Part shown: positions 27,986-36,809 of the stretch, piece by piece | Layout: the number at the start of each line of letters is the position of its first letter | How positions within the stretch are numbered: the first letter of the stretch is position 1 | Source: Niastella yeongjuensis | GTDB lineage: Bacteria; Bacteroidota; Bacteroidia; Chitinophagales; Chitinophagaceae | NCBI RefSeq assembly: GCF_900110245.1 | Contig: NZ_FOCZ01000023.1 | Location: 1 to 64,000 of the forward strand | Length of the DNA stretch: 64,000 nucleotides | Direction: 5' to 3' | The notes under the pieces: model-generated | What the model was told of the DNA's origin: nothing | Databases searched by the model: none | Seen by the model: only the letters and a program-made list of their open reading frames with translations | Program-made: the position numbers and the translations under genes

Positions 27986-29563
27986 TTACTCAAACGTTTT
28001 GTTATAATTAGTACCCCATAAAGTATACCGTTTGCATTGGGTTTGTAACCGGGTTTCAAAGTCGCTCCAGTTGCGTTTGGCGGCCGGGCTCCACAACACT
28101 TCGCTCAGGGCGCTTACGCGGGGGAAGATCATATACTCCACCTTTTTGGGATTGGTTACATATTCCGTCCATAAATTAGCCTGTGCACCCAGTATGTGTT
28201 TGCCTTCCGCTTCGTTCAATTCCTTCGACACGGGTTCGTAACTATAGATCTTGTTTACAGGCACATAACCACCAATGGTTAAAGAATCTTCTTTCTTTGA
28301 CTGGGAATAATCAAGGTACATATACCCTGTGGGTGTCATTATCACATCGTGGTTTTGTTTGGCTGCTTCAATACCACCTTTCTCACCACGCCAGCTCATT
28401 ACCACCGCATTGGGCGCCAAACCACCTTCCAGTATTTCATCCCAGCCAATAATGGTTTTTCCTTTGCTGTTGATGTATTTTTCCATCCGTTGAATAAAAT
28501 AGCTTTGCAATTCATGCTCATCTTTCAAATGCAGCTCCGCTATTCTTTTCTGGCATTTGGGGCATGTCTTCCAGCTTTCCTTGGGGCATTCGTCGCCACC
28601 AATGTGTACATATTTAGCAGGGAATAAAGGCATTACTTCATCCAGCACATTTTGTAAAAAGGTAAATACGCTGTCGTTACCCGCGCAGTAAACGTCGTTA
28701 AAAACACCCCATGTCTGCTGAACCTGATAAGGGCCGCCTGTGCAACCCAGGTAAGGGTAAGCAGTTAATGCGGCAGAAGCATGGCCGGGCATTTCAATTT
28801 CAGGCAATACGGTAATATAGCGTTTGGCAGCATACTCCACTATTTCCTTTACTTCCTTCTGGGTATAAAATCCGCCATAGTGTATGCTGTCGTTACCAGT
28901 GCCGGGGTGGTGGCCGATAATGGTACCATTGCGCCAGGCGCCTGTTTTAGTAAGATTGGGATATTTTTTTATCTCTATGCGCCAGCCCTGGTCATCTGTT
29001 AAATGCCAGTGGAAGTAATTCATTTTATGCAAAGCGATATAATCTATATATCGTTTTACAAACGGAACAGGAAAGAAGTGACGGCTTACATCGAGGTGCA
29101 AACCACGGTATTGAAAGCGTGGATAGTCTTTTATGCTAAGGTATGATATTGCTAAAGACGAGGCTTTTTCTGCAGGTAATAATTGCAACAGGGTTTGTAC
29201 ACCATAAAAAGTACCTGTTTCATTATCGCCGCCAATGTATACGCCTTTGGCGTTTACTTCCATATTATAAGCGCCGGCAATGGGATATTCCATCTTGTCA
29301 TAGTTCAGGATAATCCCCGGCACTTTACCAGCTTTTTTGGTGATGGGTAAGGTAAAACCATACACCTGTTTCAGGTAATCATTTAAAAAATTAGCAGAAT
29401 TCTCCAGACCGGAACCTTCCAGGATAATAGGCGTTTTGGCCGTGATGGCAAAGGTGCCTGCTGTTTCAGGCATCTTCAGTTCTGCTGGCTGGGGAATGAT
29501 GTTGACCTGGGCACGTAGGTGCATAGACAGGATCATAGTGGCAAAAAACCAAACTTTTTTCAT
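27986..29563 (-). CDS. Beta-N-acetylhexosaminidase, glycoside hydrolase family 20
   Basis: A 525-aa secreted enzyme with a signal peptide (MKKVWFFATMILSMHLRA), a GH20b N-terminal domain (about 20-150) and the TIM-barrel catalytic domain (about 150-500): FRYRGLHLDVSRHFFP-like YRGLHLDVSRHFFPV, WHLTDDQGWRIEIKKYP, EIEMPGHASAAL, HIGGDECPKESW with the catalytic Asp324-Glu325 pair, WDEILEGG. It removes terminal GlcNAc or GalNAc by substrate-assisted catalysis. The adjacent NagB fusion would process the released sugar after phosphorylation. Confidence 0.96.
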   Translation of the reverse strand: MKKVWFFATMILSMHLRAQVNIIPQPAELKMPETAGTFAITAKTPIILEGSGLENSANFLNDYLKQVYGFTLPITKKAGKVPGIILNYDKMEYPIAGAYNMEVNAKGVYIGGDNETGTFYGVQTLLQLLPAEKASSLAISYLSIKDYPRFQYRGLHLDVSRHFFPVPFVKRYIDYIALHKMNYFHWHLTDDQGWRIEIKKYPNLTKTGAWRNGTIIGHHPGTGNDSIHYGGFYTQKEVKEIVEYAAKRYITVLPEIEMPGHASAALTAYPYLGCTGGPYQVQQTWGVFNDVYCAGNDSVFTFLQNVLDEVMPLFPAKYVHIGGDECPKESWKTCPKCQKRIAELHLKDEHELQSYFIQRMEKYINSKGKTIIGWDEILEGGLAPNAVVMSWRGEKGGIEAAKQNHDVIMTPTGYMYLDYSQSKKEDSLTIGGYVPVNKIYSYEPVSKELNEAEGKHILGAQANLWTEYVTNPKKVEYMIFPRVSALSEVLWSPAAKRNWSDFETRLQTQCKRYTLWGTNYNKTFE

Positions 29564-29887
29564 AATGAGTAAAAAATGTTAATACGATTTGTCACTAAAA
29601 AGTGTCAAAACCGGATATTTTGTAATGAAAAATGAAGTACACCTAGCTGTAGGGGCAGCCTGGCTTTAAGTGTTGAGTTTGTGCAATGCGATTTCTATTG
29701 AACCTGAGAGGCTGCAATATACGAGGGAATCAGTAGTTATGCAAATTGTTGTTGAAGTGAGATGGTTGATTGTGAAGGGGCTAACGAGGTTGAAAAGTTA
29801 AAAGGTAGAAAAGTTAAAAGGTTGACCAGTTGACGAGTAGGGCTTTCCCTGGTTAACTCATCAACTGGTTAACTGATCAACTATAAG
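29564..29887. repeat. Low-complexity spacer with heptamer array and imperfect hairpin
   Basis: The last 100 bp contain AGTTGAC/AAGTTAAAAGG units and an imperfect inverted repeat (GTTGACCAGTTGACGAG with CTCATCAACTGGTTAAC, about 29820-29873) directly after the stop codon of the S15-type hydrolase. It could act as that gene's terminator or stabilise its transcript. The first half shows nothing. Confidence 0.55.
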
Positions 29888-31786
29888 CTATTTCAACACA
29901 GGCAATACTATATTGCTGCTGTTTGTTCCATCATGATAGATCCTGATCGTCGCTTTCTGAAAATCACTGTCATTGCATTCGTAAATGTTTACAAACTTTT
30001 GTGGATTGCGGTCTGCCAGCGGGAACCAGCTGCTTTGGATCTGGATCATCAGCCGGTGTCCTTTTTTGAAAGTATGCGCTACATCGGGCAATTCAAATTT
30101 TACGGGTTCAATCTTATTGGGTTTAAAAGCTTCAGGTATGGAAAAGCTTTTGCGAAAACGACCGCGCATGATCTCGCCGCGTACCAGCATCTGGTAACCA
30201 CCCATTGGGTGCGGACCGCCGGCATCACGGCTTTGATTGGCATCATTACCGGTATATTTAAAATCGTCGGGGAATACATCGATCACTTTTACTACAAAGT
30301 CGGCATCGGTAGTGGAGATGCTGGTGAGCAGATCGGCCACCACTGTACCACCCAGTGTAAGGTCGTTATTCAATACCTCTGTTTGAAAGGTCAGTACATC
30401 GGTACGGCGGCTGGCGAATCGCTGGTCGTCAGTCATGTAGTCGCGGGTGCGCGTAAAATGAATGTCTTCAGTATAAGGAACTGGATGCGCCGGATCACTT
30501 ATGTATTCAGTGAAACTTGTTTTGGCTGCCGGTTTATCCCAACCCAGTTTGCCATCGGCTTGCAGGTAAATGCGTTCGTCTTTTTTATCGGCAGGCGGCC
30601 AGGTCTCGAACTGTTTCCATTCGTTGGCACCGCTGAAGAAGATAGTAGCCTCTGCCAGCTTCGAAATATCACCTTTGCCTTTCAGGTAATAATTGAAGAA
30701 GGGAATTTCAATATTGTTCTGGTACCAGATGCTGGTGTTTGACTCAAAACGAACATTGCCCATATGTGTACCATCGGGTGATGCCCATTGGCCATGATAC
30801 CAGGGACCCATTACAATGCGATTGGTATTCTTTGCTTTTTTCTCGATGGCTTCATACGTTCTCCACGCACCAAAGCAATCTTCTGCATCAAACAAACCAC
30901 CCACCACCATGGTAGCAGTACCGGTAGGTACATTGTTGGTGAAGTTCCGCACATTGCGGGCTTTCCACCAGTCGTCATAATTGGGATGAGTGTACAGGTC
31001 TTTCCAAAACAGCAGGCTATCACCGGTGAGCTTCATAAAATTCTTTAAAGCGCCAACACGCAGGTAAGATTCATAGTTGTCATTCTCGGGAATACGAATG
31101 GCCTGGCGTGGACCTACTTTCGTAGGTGTAGGACGTGGATAGCCAAAACCACTGCTATAAAATGACCAGCCATCCATAACGAAGAACGCGCCATTGTGAT
31201 GGAAGTCGTCGCCCATAAACCAGTCGGTAACCGGTGCCTGCGGACTTACTGCTTTTAATGCCGGGTGGCCGCTAAGCGCTGCCATGGTTGAATAAAAGCC
31301 GGGATAGGAAATACCCATCACGCCAACATTGCCATTGTTGTTGTTGATGTTTTTTATCAGCCAGTCGATGGTATCGTAGGTATCGCTGGCTTCGTCTATG
31401 TCCTGCGGTGTTTTTTTATTGGGGTTGAAAGGACGTACATCAACGAAGGTGCCTTCGCTGGCCCAGCGGCCGCGCACATCCTGAAAAACGACGATGTAGT
31501 TTTCTCTTGCATAATACCGGAACTGACGCAGCCAGAGTCCCCGGTTGAACTTATCTTCTCCATAGGGGCTGCAGGAATAAGGCGTTCTGCTCATCAAAAA
31601 GGGATGCTTTTCTGTGGCATCTTTAGGAATGTATAAGGCGGTAAATAATTTAACGCCATCCCGCATGGGGATCATAATTTCCTTTTTAATGTAGTTGTCG
31701 CGAAGCCAGGCAGAATCCTGTTCATTTTGGGCTTGTGCGGAAAGGATAAAGAATAGGGCGGTAATTAAAAGAAGCGTTTTTCTCAT
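29888..31786 (-). CDS. CocE/NonD family serine hydrolase (X-Pro dipeptidyl-peptidase fold)
   Basis: A 632-aa secreted enzyme with signal peptide (MRKTLLLITALFFILSAQA). An alpha/beta-hydrolase domain (about 35-340) holds DGVKLFTALYIPKD, the oxyanion region FQDVRGRWASEGTF and the nucleophile elbow GVMGISYPGFY (Ser160); the C-terminal jelly-roll (about 370-630) is the X-Pro dipeptidyl-peptidase C domain. Related enzymes are alpha-amino-acid ester hydrolases, cocaine esterase and glutaryl acylases. The actual substrate is likely an amino-acid ester or amide. Confidence 0.92.
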   Translation of the reverse strand: MRKTLLLITALFFILSAQAQNEQDSAWLRDNYIKKEIMIPMRDGVKLFTALYIPKDATEKHPFLMSRTPYSCSPYGEDKFNRGLWLRQFRYYARENYIVVFQDVRGRWASEGTFVDVRPFNPNKKTPQDIDEASDTYDTIDWLIKNINNNNGNVGVMGISYPGFYSTMAALSGHPALKAVSPQAPVTDWFMGDDFHHNGAFFVMDGWSFYSSGFGYPRPTPTKVGPRQAIRIPENDNYESYLRVGALKNFMKLTGDSLLFWKDLYTHPNYDDWWKARNVRNFTNNVPTGTATMVVGGLFDAEDCFGAWRTYEAIEKKAKNTNRIVMGPWYHGQWASPDGTHMGNVRFESNTSIWYQNNIEIPFFNYYLKGKGDISKLAEATIFFSGANEWKQFETWPPADKKDERIYLQADGKLGWDKPAAKTSFTEYISDPAHPVPYTEDIHFTRTRDYMTDDQRFASRRTDVLTFQTEVLNNDLTLGGTVVADLLTSISTTDADFVVKVIDVFPDDFKYTGNDANQSRDAGGPHPMGGYQMLVRGEIMRGRFRKSFSIPEAFKPNKIEPVKFELPDVAHTFKKGHRLMIQIQSSWFPLADRNPQKFVNIYECNDSDFQKATIRIYHDGTNSSNIVLPVLK

Positions 31787-31819
31787 GTTTAGCTCTTAAT
31801 TTAGAAATTTAAATGTAAG

Positions 31820-31905
31820 TTGAAAAGTTGACAAGTTGACCTGTTGAAAGGTCAACGGGATTAATGATCCCCTATCAACTGGTCAGCTTATTAACTTATT
31901 AACTT
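31820..31905. repeat. AGTTGAC-type heptamer array in a divergent promoter region
   Basis: AAGTTGACAAGTTGACCTG followed by the loosely complementary ATCAACTGGTCAGC and TTATTAACTTATTAACTTT. It lies between the S15 hydrolase and the glycosylasparaginase, so it overlaps their promoters. Confidence 0.5.
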
Positions 31906-31913
31906 TAACAGTC

Positions 31914-32948
31914 ATGTCATCAACACGTAGAAAATTCCTTCACTCATCCTTATTAGGATCGCTGGGATTATTTGCCGGCAAAAAGAGCATGGCCCACCCC
32001 GTAGATACCTTGTATGCCCCCACAAAGAATGAACCCATCGTGATCTCTACCTGGGACTTTGGCAAGGCGGCAAATGCCGAAGCCTGGACGGTTTTAGGCA
32101 AAGGCGGACGTGCGTTGGATGCGGTAGAAGCCGGGGTAAAGATCCCCGAAGCCGACCCCAATAACCAATCGGTAGGTTATGGTGGATTACCCGATCGTGA
32201 TGGCCGCGTTACCCTCGATGCGTGTATTATGGATGAGCAGTATAACTGTGGTTCGGTGATGTGCCTGGAATATATCATGCACCCCATTTCGGTTGCCCGG
32301 CTGGTTATGGAGAAAACACCTCATGTGGTACTGGTTGGGGATGGCGCTTTGCAATTTGCGCTGGCAAACGGGTTTCAAAAAGAAAACCTGTTAACGCCGG
32401 AAAGTGAAAAGGTTTGGAAGGAATGGTTAAAAACATCGAAGTATGAGCCTGTTATAAATATCGAAAACAAGTTGCATAAACCCGCAGGCGAAGGAAATAT
32501 GCCCGGTGGCCCCAATAACCACGATACCATCGGTATGATTGCCATGGATGCCAGTGGCAATTTCAGTGGCGCCTGTACTACCAGTGGCATGGCTTTTAAA
32601 ATGCATGGCCGGGTAGGCGATTCGCCCATAATTGGCGCGGGATTGTATGTAGATAATGAAATTGGCGCAGCTACTTCTACTGGTGTGGGGGAAGAAGTGA
32701 TCAGGATCGTGGGATCGCACCTGGTGGTAGAGTTGATGCGGCAGGGCCTGGCGCCGGAAGCCGCTTGTAAAAAAGCCGTAGAACGCATTATAAGCCGCAG
32801 TCCGGCCAAAGCAAAGACCTTGCAGGTAGGTTTTATAGCCATCAACAAAAAGGGCGAATACGGCGGATATGCGTTGCAGAAAGGGTTTACCTATGCAGTG
32901 AAATCGGGGAAAGAAGAGAAGCTGATTCCGGCTAAAAGTATTTACTAG
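31914..32948 (+). CDS. N4-(beta-N-acetylglucosaminyl)-L-asparaginase (glycosylasparaginase)
   Basis: A 344-aa Ntn-hydrolase precursor. The N-terminus has a twin-arginine-type signal (STRRKFLHSSLLGSLGLFAG), so it is likely exported folded to the periplasm. The self-cleavage motif HDTIGMIAMD places the catalytic Thr at about residue 205, splitting alpha and beta chains; later motifs (CTTSGMAFKMHGRVGDSPIIGAGLYVDN, ATSTGVGEE) match the family. It cleaves the GlcNAc-Asn bond left after N-glycan removal. Close to GH20 and NagB genes, consistent with glycoprotein breakdown. Resembles the well-studied Elizabethkingia enzyme. Confidence 0.95.
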   Translation: MSSTRRKFLHSSLLGSLGLFAGKKSMAHPVDTLYAPTKNEPIVISTWDFGKAANAEAWTVLGKGGRALDAVEAGVKIPEADPNNQSVGYGGLPDRDGRVTLDACIMDEQYNCGSVMCLEYIMHPISVARLVMEKTPHVVLVGDGALQFALANGFQKENLLTPESEKVWKEWLKTSKYEPVINIENKLHKPAGEGNMPGGPNNHDTIGMIAMDASGNFSGACTTSGMAFKMHGRVGDSPIIGAGLYVDNEIGAATSTGVGEEVIRIVGSHLVVELMRQGLAPEAACKKAVERIISRSPAKAKTLQVGFIAINKKGEYGGYALQKGFTYAVKSGKEEKLIPAKSIY

Positions 32949-33111
32949 ATAAATGTGGCAGTTACCGGGTACCGGGTACCGGTCACCGGGGTATACAATT
33001 GGGAGGTCCCGACTATTTGCAAACTGATCGAATGCCGGGACCCGGAAACCGGAAACTGGCAACGGGTTCTTTAGTCTATAAAACAACAACTTAAAACCAG
33101 CGCATTACGAT
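32949..33111. repeat. GGTACCG-type low-complexity spacer
   Basis: Contains GTTACCGGGTACCGGGTACC, a 7-nt tandem unit, and later CCGGAAACCGGAAACTGG. GGTCCCG and CGGGACC arms (about 33005-33045) could pair into a hairpin between the asparaginase and cutC genes. Confidence 0.5.
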
Positions 33112-33870
33112 ATGTTACTAGAAGTTTGTGCGTTTAACTTACCATCCTCCATCATAGCAGAAAAGGTGGGGGCAAAGCGGGTAGAGTTATGTGAGAACCC
33201 GGCCGATGGCGGCACCACGCCTTCTTATGGAACCATAAAACAAACACGTGAAAAGATCGGCATTTCATTGTACCCGATCGTTCGGCCGAGAGGGGGGAAC
33301 TATTTTTATGATAAAGAGGAATTCGAGATCATAAAACAGGATATCCTGCTGTGCAAACAACTGGGTTGCGATGGAATATCAACCGGTGTGTCAAAGCTAA
33401 ACGGGGAAATAGATACCGACCGGTTGAAACGAATGGTGGAATGGGCCTATCCTATGGGCGTAACCTGTCACCGGGTATTTGATGCCACTCCTGATCCTTT
33501 ACGGGCGCTGGAGGATATTATAACCTGCGGGTGTGAACGCATTTTAACCAGCGGACAACGATCTTCAGCTCCCGAAGGAATCGACCTGCTCTCCAGCCTG
33601 ATACAACAGGCCGATGGCCGCATTATCATTATGCCCGGTGCCGGCATCCGTTCCGGCAATATTGAAACCCTGATCAATGAAACAGGCGCTACAGAATTTC
33701 ATACCTCCGCCAGAATGGTATCCCCAGACCCCGTTACCTTCCGCAATCCCGCCATTCTTGATGCTACCAATTGGTATATAGCCAATGAGGAAGAGTTAAA
33801 AAAGATCATGGAAGTACTGGGGAGAAGGGCAGAAGGCAGCGGGCAGAAGGCAGAGGGGGAACAGCCGTAA
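33112..33870 (+). CDS. cutC: CutC family protein (copper homeostasis-type TIM barrel)
   Basis: A 252-aa TIM-barrel protein: LEVCAFNLPSSIIAEKVGAKRVELCENPADGGTTPSYG, VRPRGGNYFYDKEEFEIIKQDI and ERILTSGQRSSAPEG all match CutC. The family was named for copper tolerance, but the biochemical role is unsettled and a sugar-type activity has been suggested from structure. The last ~17 residues (RRAEGSGQKAEGEQP) and the stop codon are encoded by the GGCAGA repeat and the adjoining composite element, so the natural C-terminus has been extended by repeat invasion. Confidence 0.92.
   Translation: MLLEVCAFNLPSSIIAEKVGAKRVELCENPADGGTTPSYGTIKQTREKIGISLYPIVRPRGGNYFYDKEEFEIIKQDILLCKQLGCDGISTGVSKLNGEIDTDRLKRMVEWAYPMGVTCHRVFDATPDPLRALEDIITCGCERILTSGQRSSAPEGIDLLSSLIQQADGRIIIMPGAGIRSGNIETLINETGATEFHTSARMVSPDPVTFRNPAILDATNWYIANEEELKKIMEVLGRRAEGSGQKAEGEQP
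33826..33858 (+). repeat. GGCAGA heptamer array inside the 3' end of cutC
   Basis: Units of the GGGCAGA/AGGCAGA/GCGGGCAGA type run in frame through the last codons of cutC and join the composite element at 33857. Confidence 0.85.
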
Positions 33871-33898
33871 GCACCGGTACGCGGCATTCGCCGTCGCG
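33857..33898 (+). repeat. Composite REP-like element, copy 1
   Basis: A 42-bp stretch starting GGGAACAGCCGTAAG and ending CGCG, about 40/42 identical to a copy at 37552-37593. It follows a GGCAGA array in both places and contains a GCGGC/GCCG-type hairpin. The TAA in it is the cutC stop codon. Confidence 0.75.
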
Positions 33899-34033
33899 AT
33901 TAGCGCGTCAAAGAACTCAGCCCCCAGAACCTAATAACTTAAAACTTGGAACCTAAAACTTTAAACTTTAAACTCCCCCATTGCCCATTGCCCATTGCCT
34001 TTTTCTCTGCCCTCTGCCCTCTGCCTTCTGCCC
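33899..34033. repeat. AACTTTA, CCCATTG and TCTGCC arrays between convergent genes
   Basis: Successive low-complexity runs: AACTTAAAACTT/AACTTTA (about 33940-33974), CCCATTGCCCATTGCC (about 33976-34000) and TCTGCCCTCTGCCTTCTGCC (about 34008-34033), the last touching the M61 peptidase stop codon. Confidence 0.7.
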
Positions 34034-35851
34034 TTATTTAATCTTCGTTCCCAACCAGCTGTTACGAAATTGCAGCATATCACTGCTAACGCTCATTCCA
34101 GCCTGTTCATACGTGATCAGTGATATCATTGGATTTACCGCCAGCGTTATTGGAACCGTTTTGTTTTCATTGCGATGTTTGTAATGAACGTTGATCACGT
34201 CGCCTGGTTTATGCGTGGCGATGATCTCATTAATGTCGGCCGCACGGGCAACCAGTTTACCATCTATCTGCATGATCACGTCGCCAAAATCAAGACCGGC
34301 ATTGTACAAGGGAGTACCTATAATGGTGTTGTTGCTGATCTTTGTGGTGTTTTCTTCGTATTGCACGGTACCCAGCCAGGCTTTACCGGGAATTGATTTT
34401 TGAAATCGCAGGCCGGCTTTCTCCAACAGGGGGCCATAATCGAACGATTCATGTCCGTTTACATAACGGGTAAAGAAATCGGCAGCAAAGGCTTTGTCGT
34501 GGGTAACATCAGCCAGTACTTCTTCTAACCCCGGAACGGTATACGCGATCTCTGTTTTGCCAAAGCGTTTCCATAAGGCGGTCATAAAATCATCCAGCGT
34601 GAGTTTGTATTTGGTACGCAGGGTGAGGTCGAGCGCAAGGGCAATGGAACCTCCGTATGGATAATAAGAACTGTACATGTTGGGGTAATTGGTTCGGTCA
34701 ACCGCTACACCTGCATCTACAAATACAGCATCCTGGCTCATTTCAACAGGTGAAAAACGTTTGGCACCGGCTGCTATTTCCTTGGCATAGATCAAACCAA
34801 AGAAAGAAGCCATCAATCCTTCAAGGGGTTTTATGCCGGATCGGCAAAGCAACAGTTCCCCATAATATTGCGTAAACCCTTCCGCACACCAGAGCTCATT
34901 GCTCATATTGCTTTTTTCAAAATTGAAGGGCTCCAGTGTTTTCGGACGAATGCGTTCCACATTCCAGCAATGGAAGAACTCATGCGCAAAAACGTCCAGC
35001 TGGCTGTTGTCGCCGGTAAAATCTATGGGAAGAGAGATCATGGTAGAGTTGCGGTGTTCCATTCCATCGCCGTCTACAAAAGGATTAATGCTGGCAATAA
35101 AGGTATAGGTGCCAAAATCGTAAGCGGGCACTTCGCCAAAAACAGCCAGTTCTTCTTCGGTAAGGCGTTTTAATTTATTGGCAAAGGAGCCTGCCTGCGC
35201 ATCGGTCGCTTCTGCTTCCAGTGCCAGTCTGAACCGGTAGTCTTTACCATCGGGGTTTTTGATGTTCCATTCTTTCCAGTGCAGGTTGCCGATCTTGGTG
35301 GGGCAATCCATCAGGTATTGTAAACCGGGTGCAGTAAAAGTAAGGGGATCGTCTGTTGGTTTCAACTGCGTGGCGATGGTCCATTTTTTATCATTGGGAA
35401 TAGTGAAGGTAACGGTGATAGGGGTTTTGTCGAAGCCTTTGATCCACATCATTGTCGAAGGCATGTTGAGGTGAATGCTCGACGGATCGATCATGGAGTA
35501 AGTACCATCGGCCCAGGCGGCATAGAGGGTATAGTCAATCCGCACGGTGCCGTTTTGTTTGGGTACTTCATAAACATCCCCGTCGATGCGGTTGATGGGG
35601 AGGGGAGCGCCGTTCTGATCAAACGCTTTCACATCGTATACGTTTTTTCCAAATTCATGGGTAGCATAGCGGCCCGGTGAAGAACGGCTCATGCGAAAAG
35701 TGGCTTTGCCGGCCGGAATGCCTGAAGCGGTTACGCTGATGCTGGCTTCGTGGTGATTGATATTGGGAAAGGAAAGGGCATAATTGATCTTTTGGGCGTA
35801 GGTATGCGAAAACCAAAGTACGGCAAGGATCAGGAACAGTCTTTTAGTCAT
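34034..35851 (-). CDS. M61 family aminopeptidase with PDZ domain
   Basis: A 605-aa secreted metallopeptidase with signal peptide (MTKRLFLILAVLWFSHTYA). An N-terminal beta domain (about 20-190) precedes the catalytic domain with the zinc motif HEFFHCWN (His290, Glu291, His294) followed by RPKTLEPFNFEKSNMSNELW holding the third ligand (Glu). A C-terminal PDZ domain (about 480-570; IIGTPLYNAGLDFGDVIMQIDGK) completes the glycyl-aminopeptidase architecture. These enzymes act in the periplasm or outside the cell on small peptides. Confidence 0.95.
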   Translation of the reverse strand: MTKRLFLILAVLWFSHTYAQKINYALSFPNINHHEASISVTASGIPAGKATFRMSRSSPGRYATHEFGKNVYDVKAFDQNGAPLPINRIDGDVYEVPKQNGTVRIDYTLYAAWADGTYSMIDPSSIHLNMPSTMMWIKGFDKTPITVTFTIPNDKKWTIATQLKPTDDPLTFTAPGLQYLMDCPTKIGNLHWKEWNIKNPDGKDYRFRLALEAEATDAQAGSFANKLKRLTEEELAVFGEVPAYDFGTYTFIASINPFVDGDGMEHRNSTMISLPIDFTGDNSQLDVFAHEFFHCWNVERIRPKTLEPFNFEKSNMSNELWCAEGFTQYYGELLLCRSGIKPLEGLMASFFGLIYAKEIAAGAKRFSPVEMSQDAVFVDAGVAVDRTNYPNMYSSYYPYGGSIALALDLTLRTKYKLTLDDFMTALWKRFGKTEIAYTVPGLEEVLADVTHDKAFAADFFTRYVNGHESFDYGPLLEKAGLRFQKSIPGKAWLGTVQYEENTTKISNNTIIGTPLYNAGLDFGDVIMQIDGKLVARAADINEIIATHKPGDVINVHYKHRNENKTVPITLAVNPMISLITYEQAGMSVSSDMLQFRNSWLGTKIK

Positions 35852-35908
35852 AATCGTATCGTGTTGTAGGGATCAGGCTACAATTTACAGGAAAATGTGC
35901 CTTTTCCT

Positions 35909-35916
35909 TAAATTTG
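35909..35916 (+). promoter_or_regulatory. Bacteroidota -7 promoter box
   Basis: TAAATTTG matches the TAnnTTTG consensus exactly, 18 bases before the deaminase ATG. This supports that ATG over a TTG overlapping the box. No clear -33 TTG was found. Confidence 0.5.
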
Positions 35917-35934
35917 GTAACAAATGTGTGTACT

Positions 35935-36411
35935 ATGACGGATCGCGAATTGCGTTTTATGCAGGCCGCAGTAGACCTGGCCAGGAACGGGATGAACAAG
36001 GGAGTAGGAGGGCCATTTGGCTGTGTTATTGTAAAGGGAGATACTATTGTAGGAAGGGGTTGTAACAGTGTAGCCAGTTCAAATGATCCAACGGCGCATG
36101 CTGAGGTGGTGGCCATACGCGATGCCTGTAAAAACCTGCAAACTTTTCAGTTGACCGATTGCGAAATATATACGTCCTGCGAACCCTGCCCTATGTGTAT
36201 GGGTGCTATTTACTGGGCGCGGCCAAAGAAAGTGTATTTTGGCGCCACCCGTCACGATGCGGCGGCTGCGGGTTTTGATGATTCACTTATTTATCAGGAA
36301 TTAACGGCGCCCTTTCACGATCGTATTATCGAATGCGTAAACCTGGGCCGGGAAAAAGCGGTAGTTGTATTTGATGAGTGGAATGATAAATCCGATAAGG
36401 TCACTTATTGA
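35935..36411 (+). CDS. Nucleoside/guanine deaminase (CDA superfamily)
   Basis: About 158 aa, cytidine-deaminase-like fold. The zinc site is THAEVVAIRDA (His and catalytic Glu) plus SCEPCPMCMGAIYW (two Cys). The C-terminal FDDSLIYQELTAPFHDR and VFDEWNDKSDKVTY resemble guanine deaminase of the Bacillus GuaD type, which turns guanine into xanthine; tRNA adenosine deaminase lacks this tail. The 3' end overlaps the convergent anti-sigma candidate by 7 bp. Confidence 0.9.
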   Translation: MTDRELRFMQAAVDLARNGMNKGVGGPFGCVIVKGDTIVGRGCNSVASSNDPTAHAEVVAIRDACKNLQTFQLTDCEIYTSCEPCPMCMGAIYWARPKKVYFGATRHDAAAAGFDDSLIYQELTAPFHDRIIECVNLGREKAVVVFDEWNDKSDKVTY

Positions 36412-36770
36412 TGATGGGGGATCCGGGTGATGACCACGTAGGCAATCACGATGATGATAAGAATAAATGCAATGGCAACATATACCCAGAAGCCGTTGTT
36501 GATCTGTCTTTTTTCGCGGCGGTTCTTCTTTTCTTTGATGTAGTGGGTTAATTCTTTGTTCAGCTGATCAACATATCCTTCCAGCTTTTTATTACCGGTC
36601 ATTTGTTGCAGCCCTTCCAGGGCTTCGTTCTCAAAGTCATTGTCAACCATCCACATCTCCACCTCATGTTTTTCCTGGTCACTCAGCTTACCGCTTAAGT
36701 AATCCATCAACTTTTGGTTGTCGATGTCTTTGTTGCTATTGGCTAATATGTTCAGTAAATCGTTGTTCAT
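36405..36770 (-). CDS. Putative membrane anti-sigma protein
   Basis: About 121 aa from the ATG (a TTG 15 bases upstream is less likely). The acidic N-terminal half (KLMDYLSGKLSDQEKHEVEMWMVDNDFENEALEGL) resembles the sigma-binding zinc-finger-like domain of anti-sigma factors, though the usual His-Cys motif is absent. A basic stretch (KEKKNRREKRQ) and one membrane helix (WVYVAIAFILIIIVIAYVVI) follow. It begins 39 bp after an ECF sigma gene on the same strand, which is the main evidence for the role. Confidence 0.65.
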   Translation of the reverse strand: MNNDLLNILANSNKDIDNQKLMDYLSGKLSDQEKHEVEMWMVDNDFENEALEGLQQMTGNKKLEGYVDQLNKELTHYIKEKKNRREKRQINNGFWVYVAIAFILIIIVIAYVVITRIPHHQ

Positions 36771-36809
36771 TGTTTCTTTCGTCAATGTACGATCATTAGA
36801 CCCGGGTTT

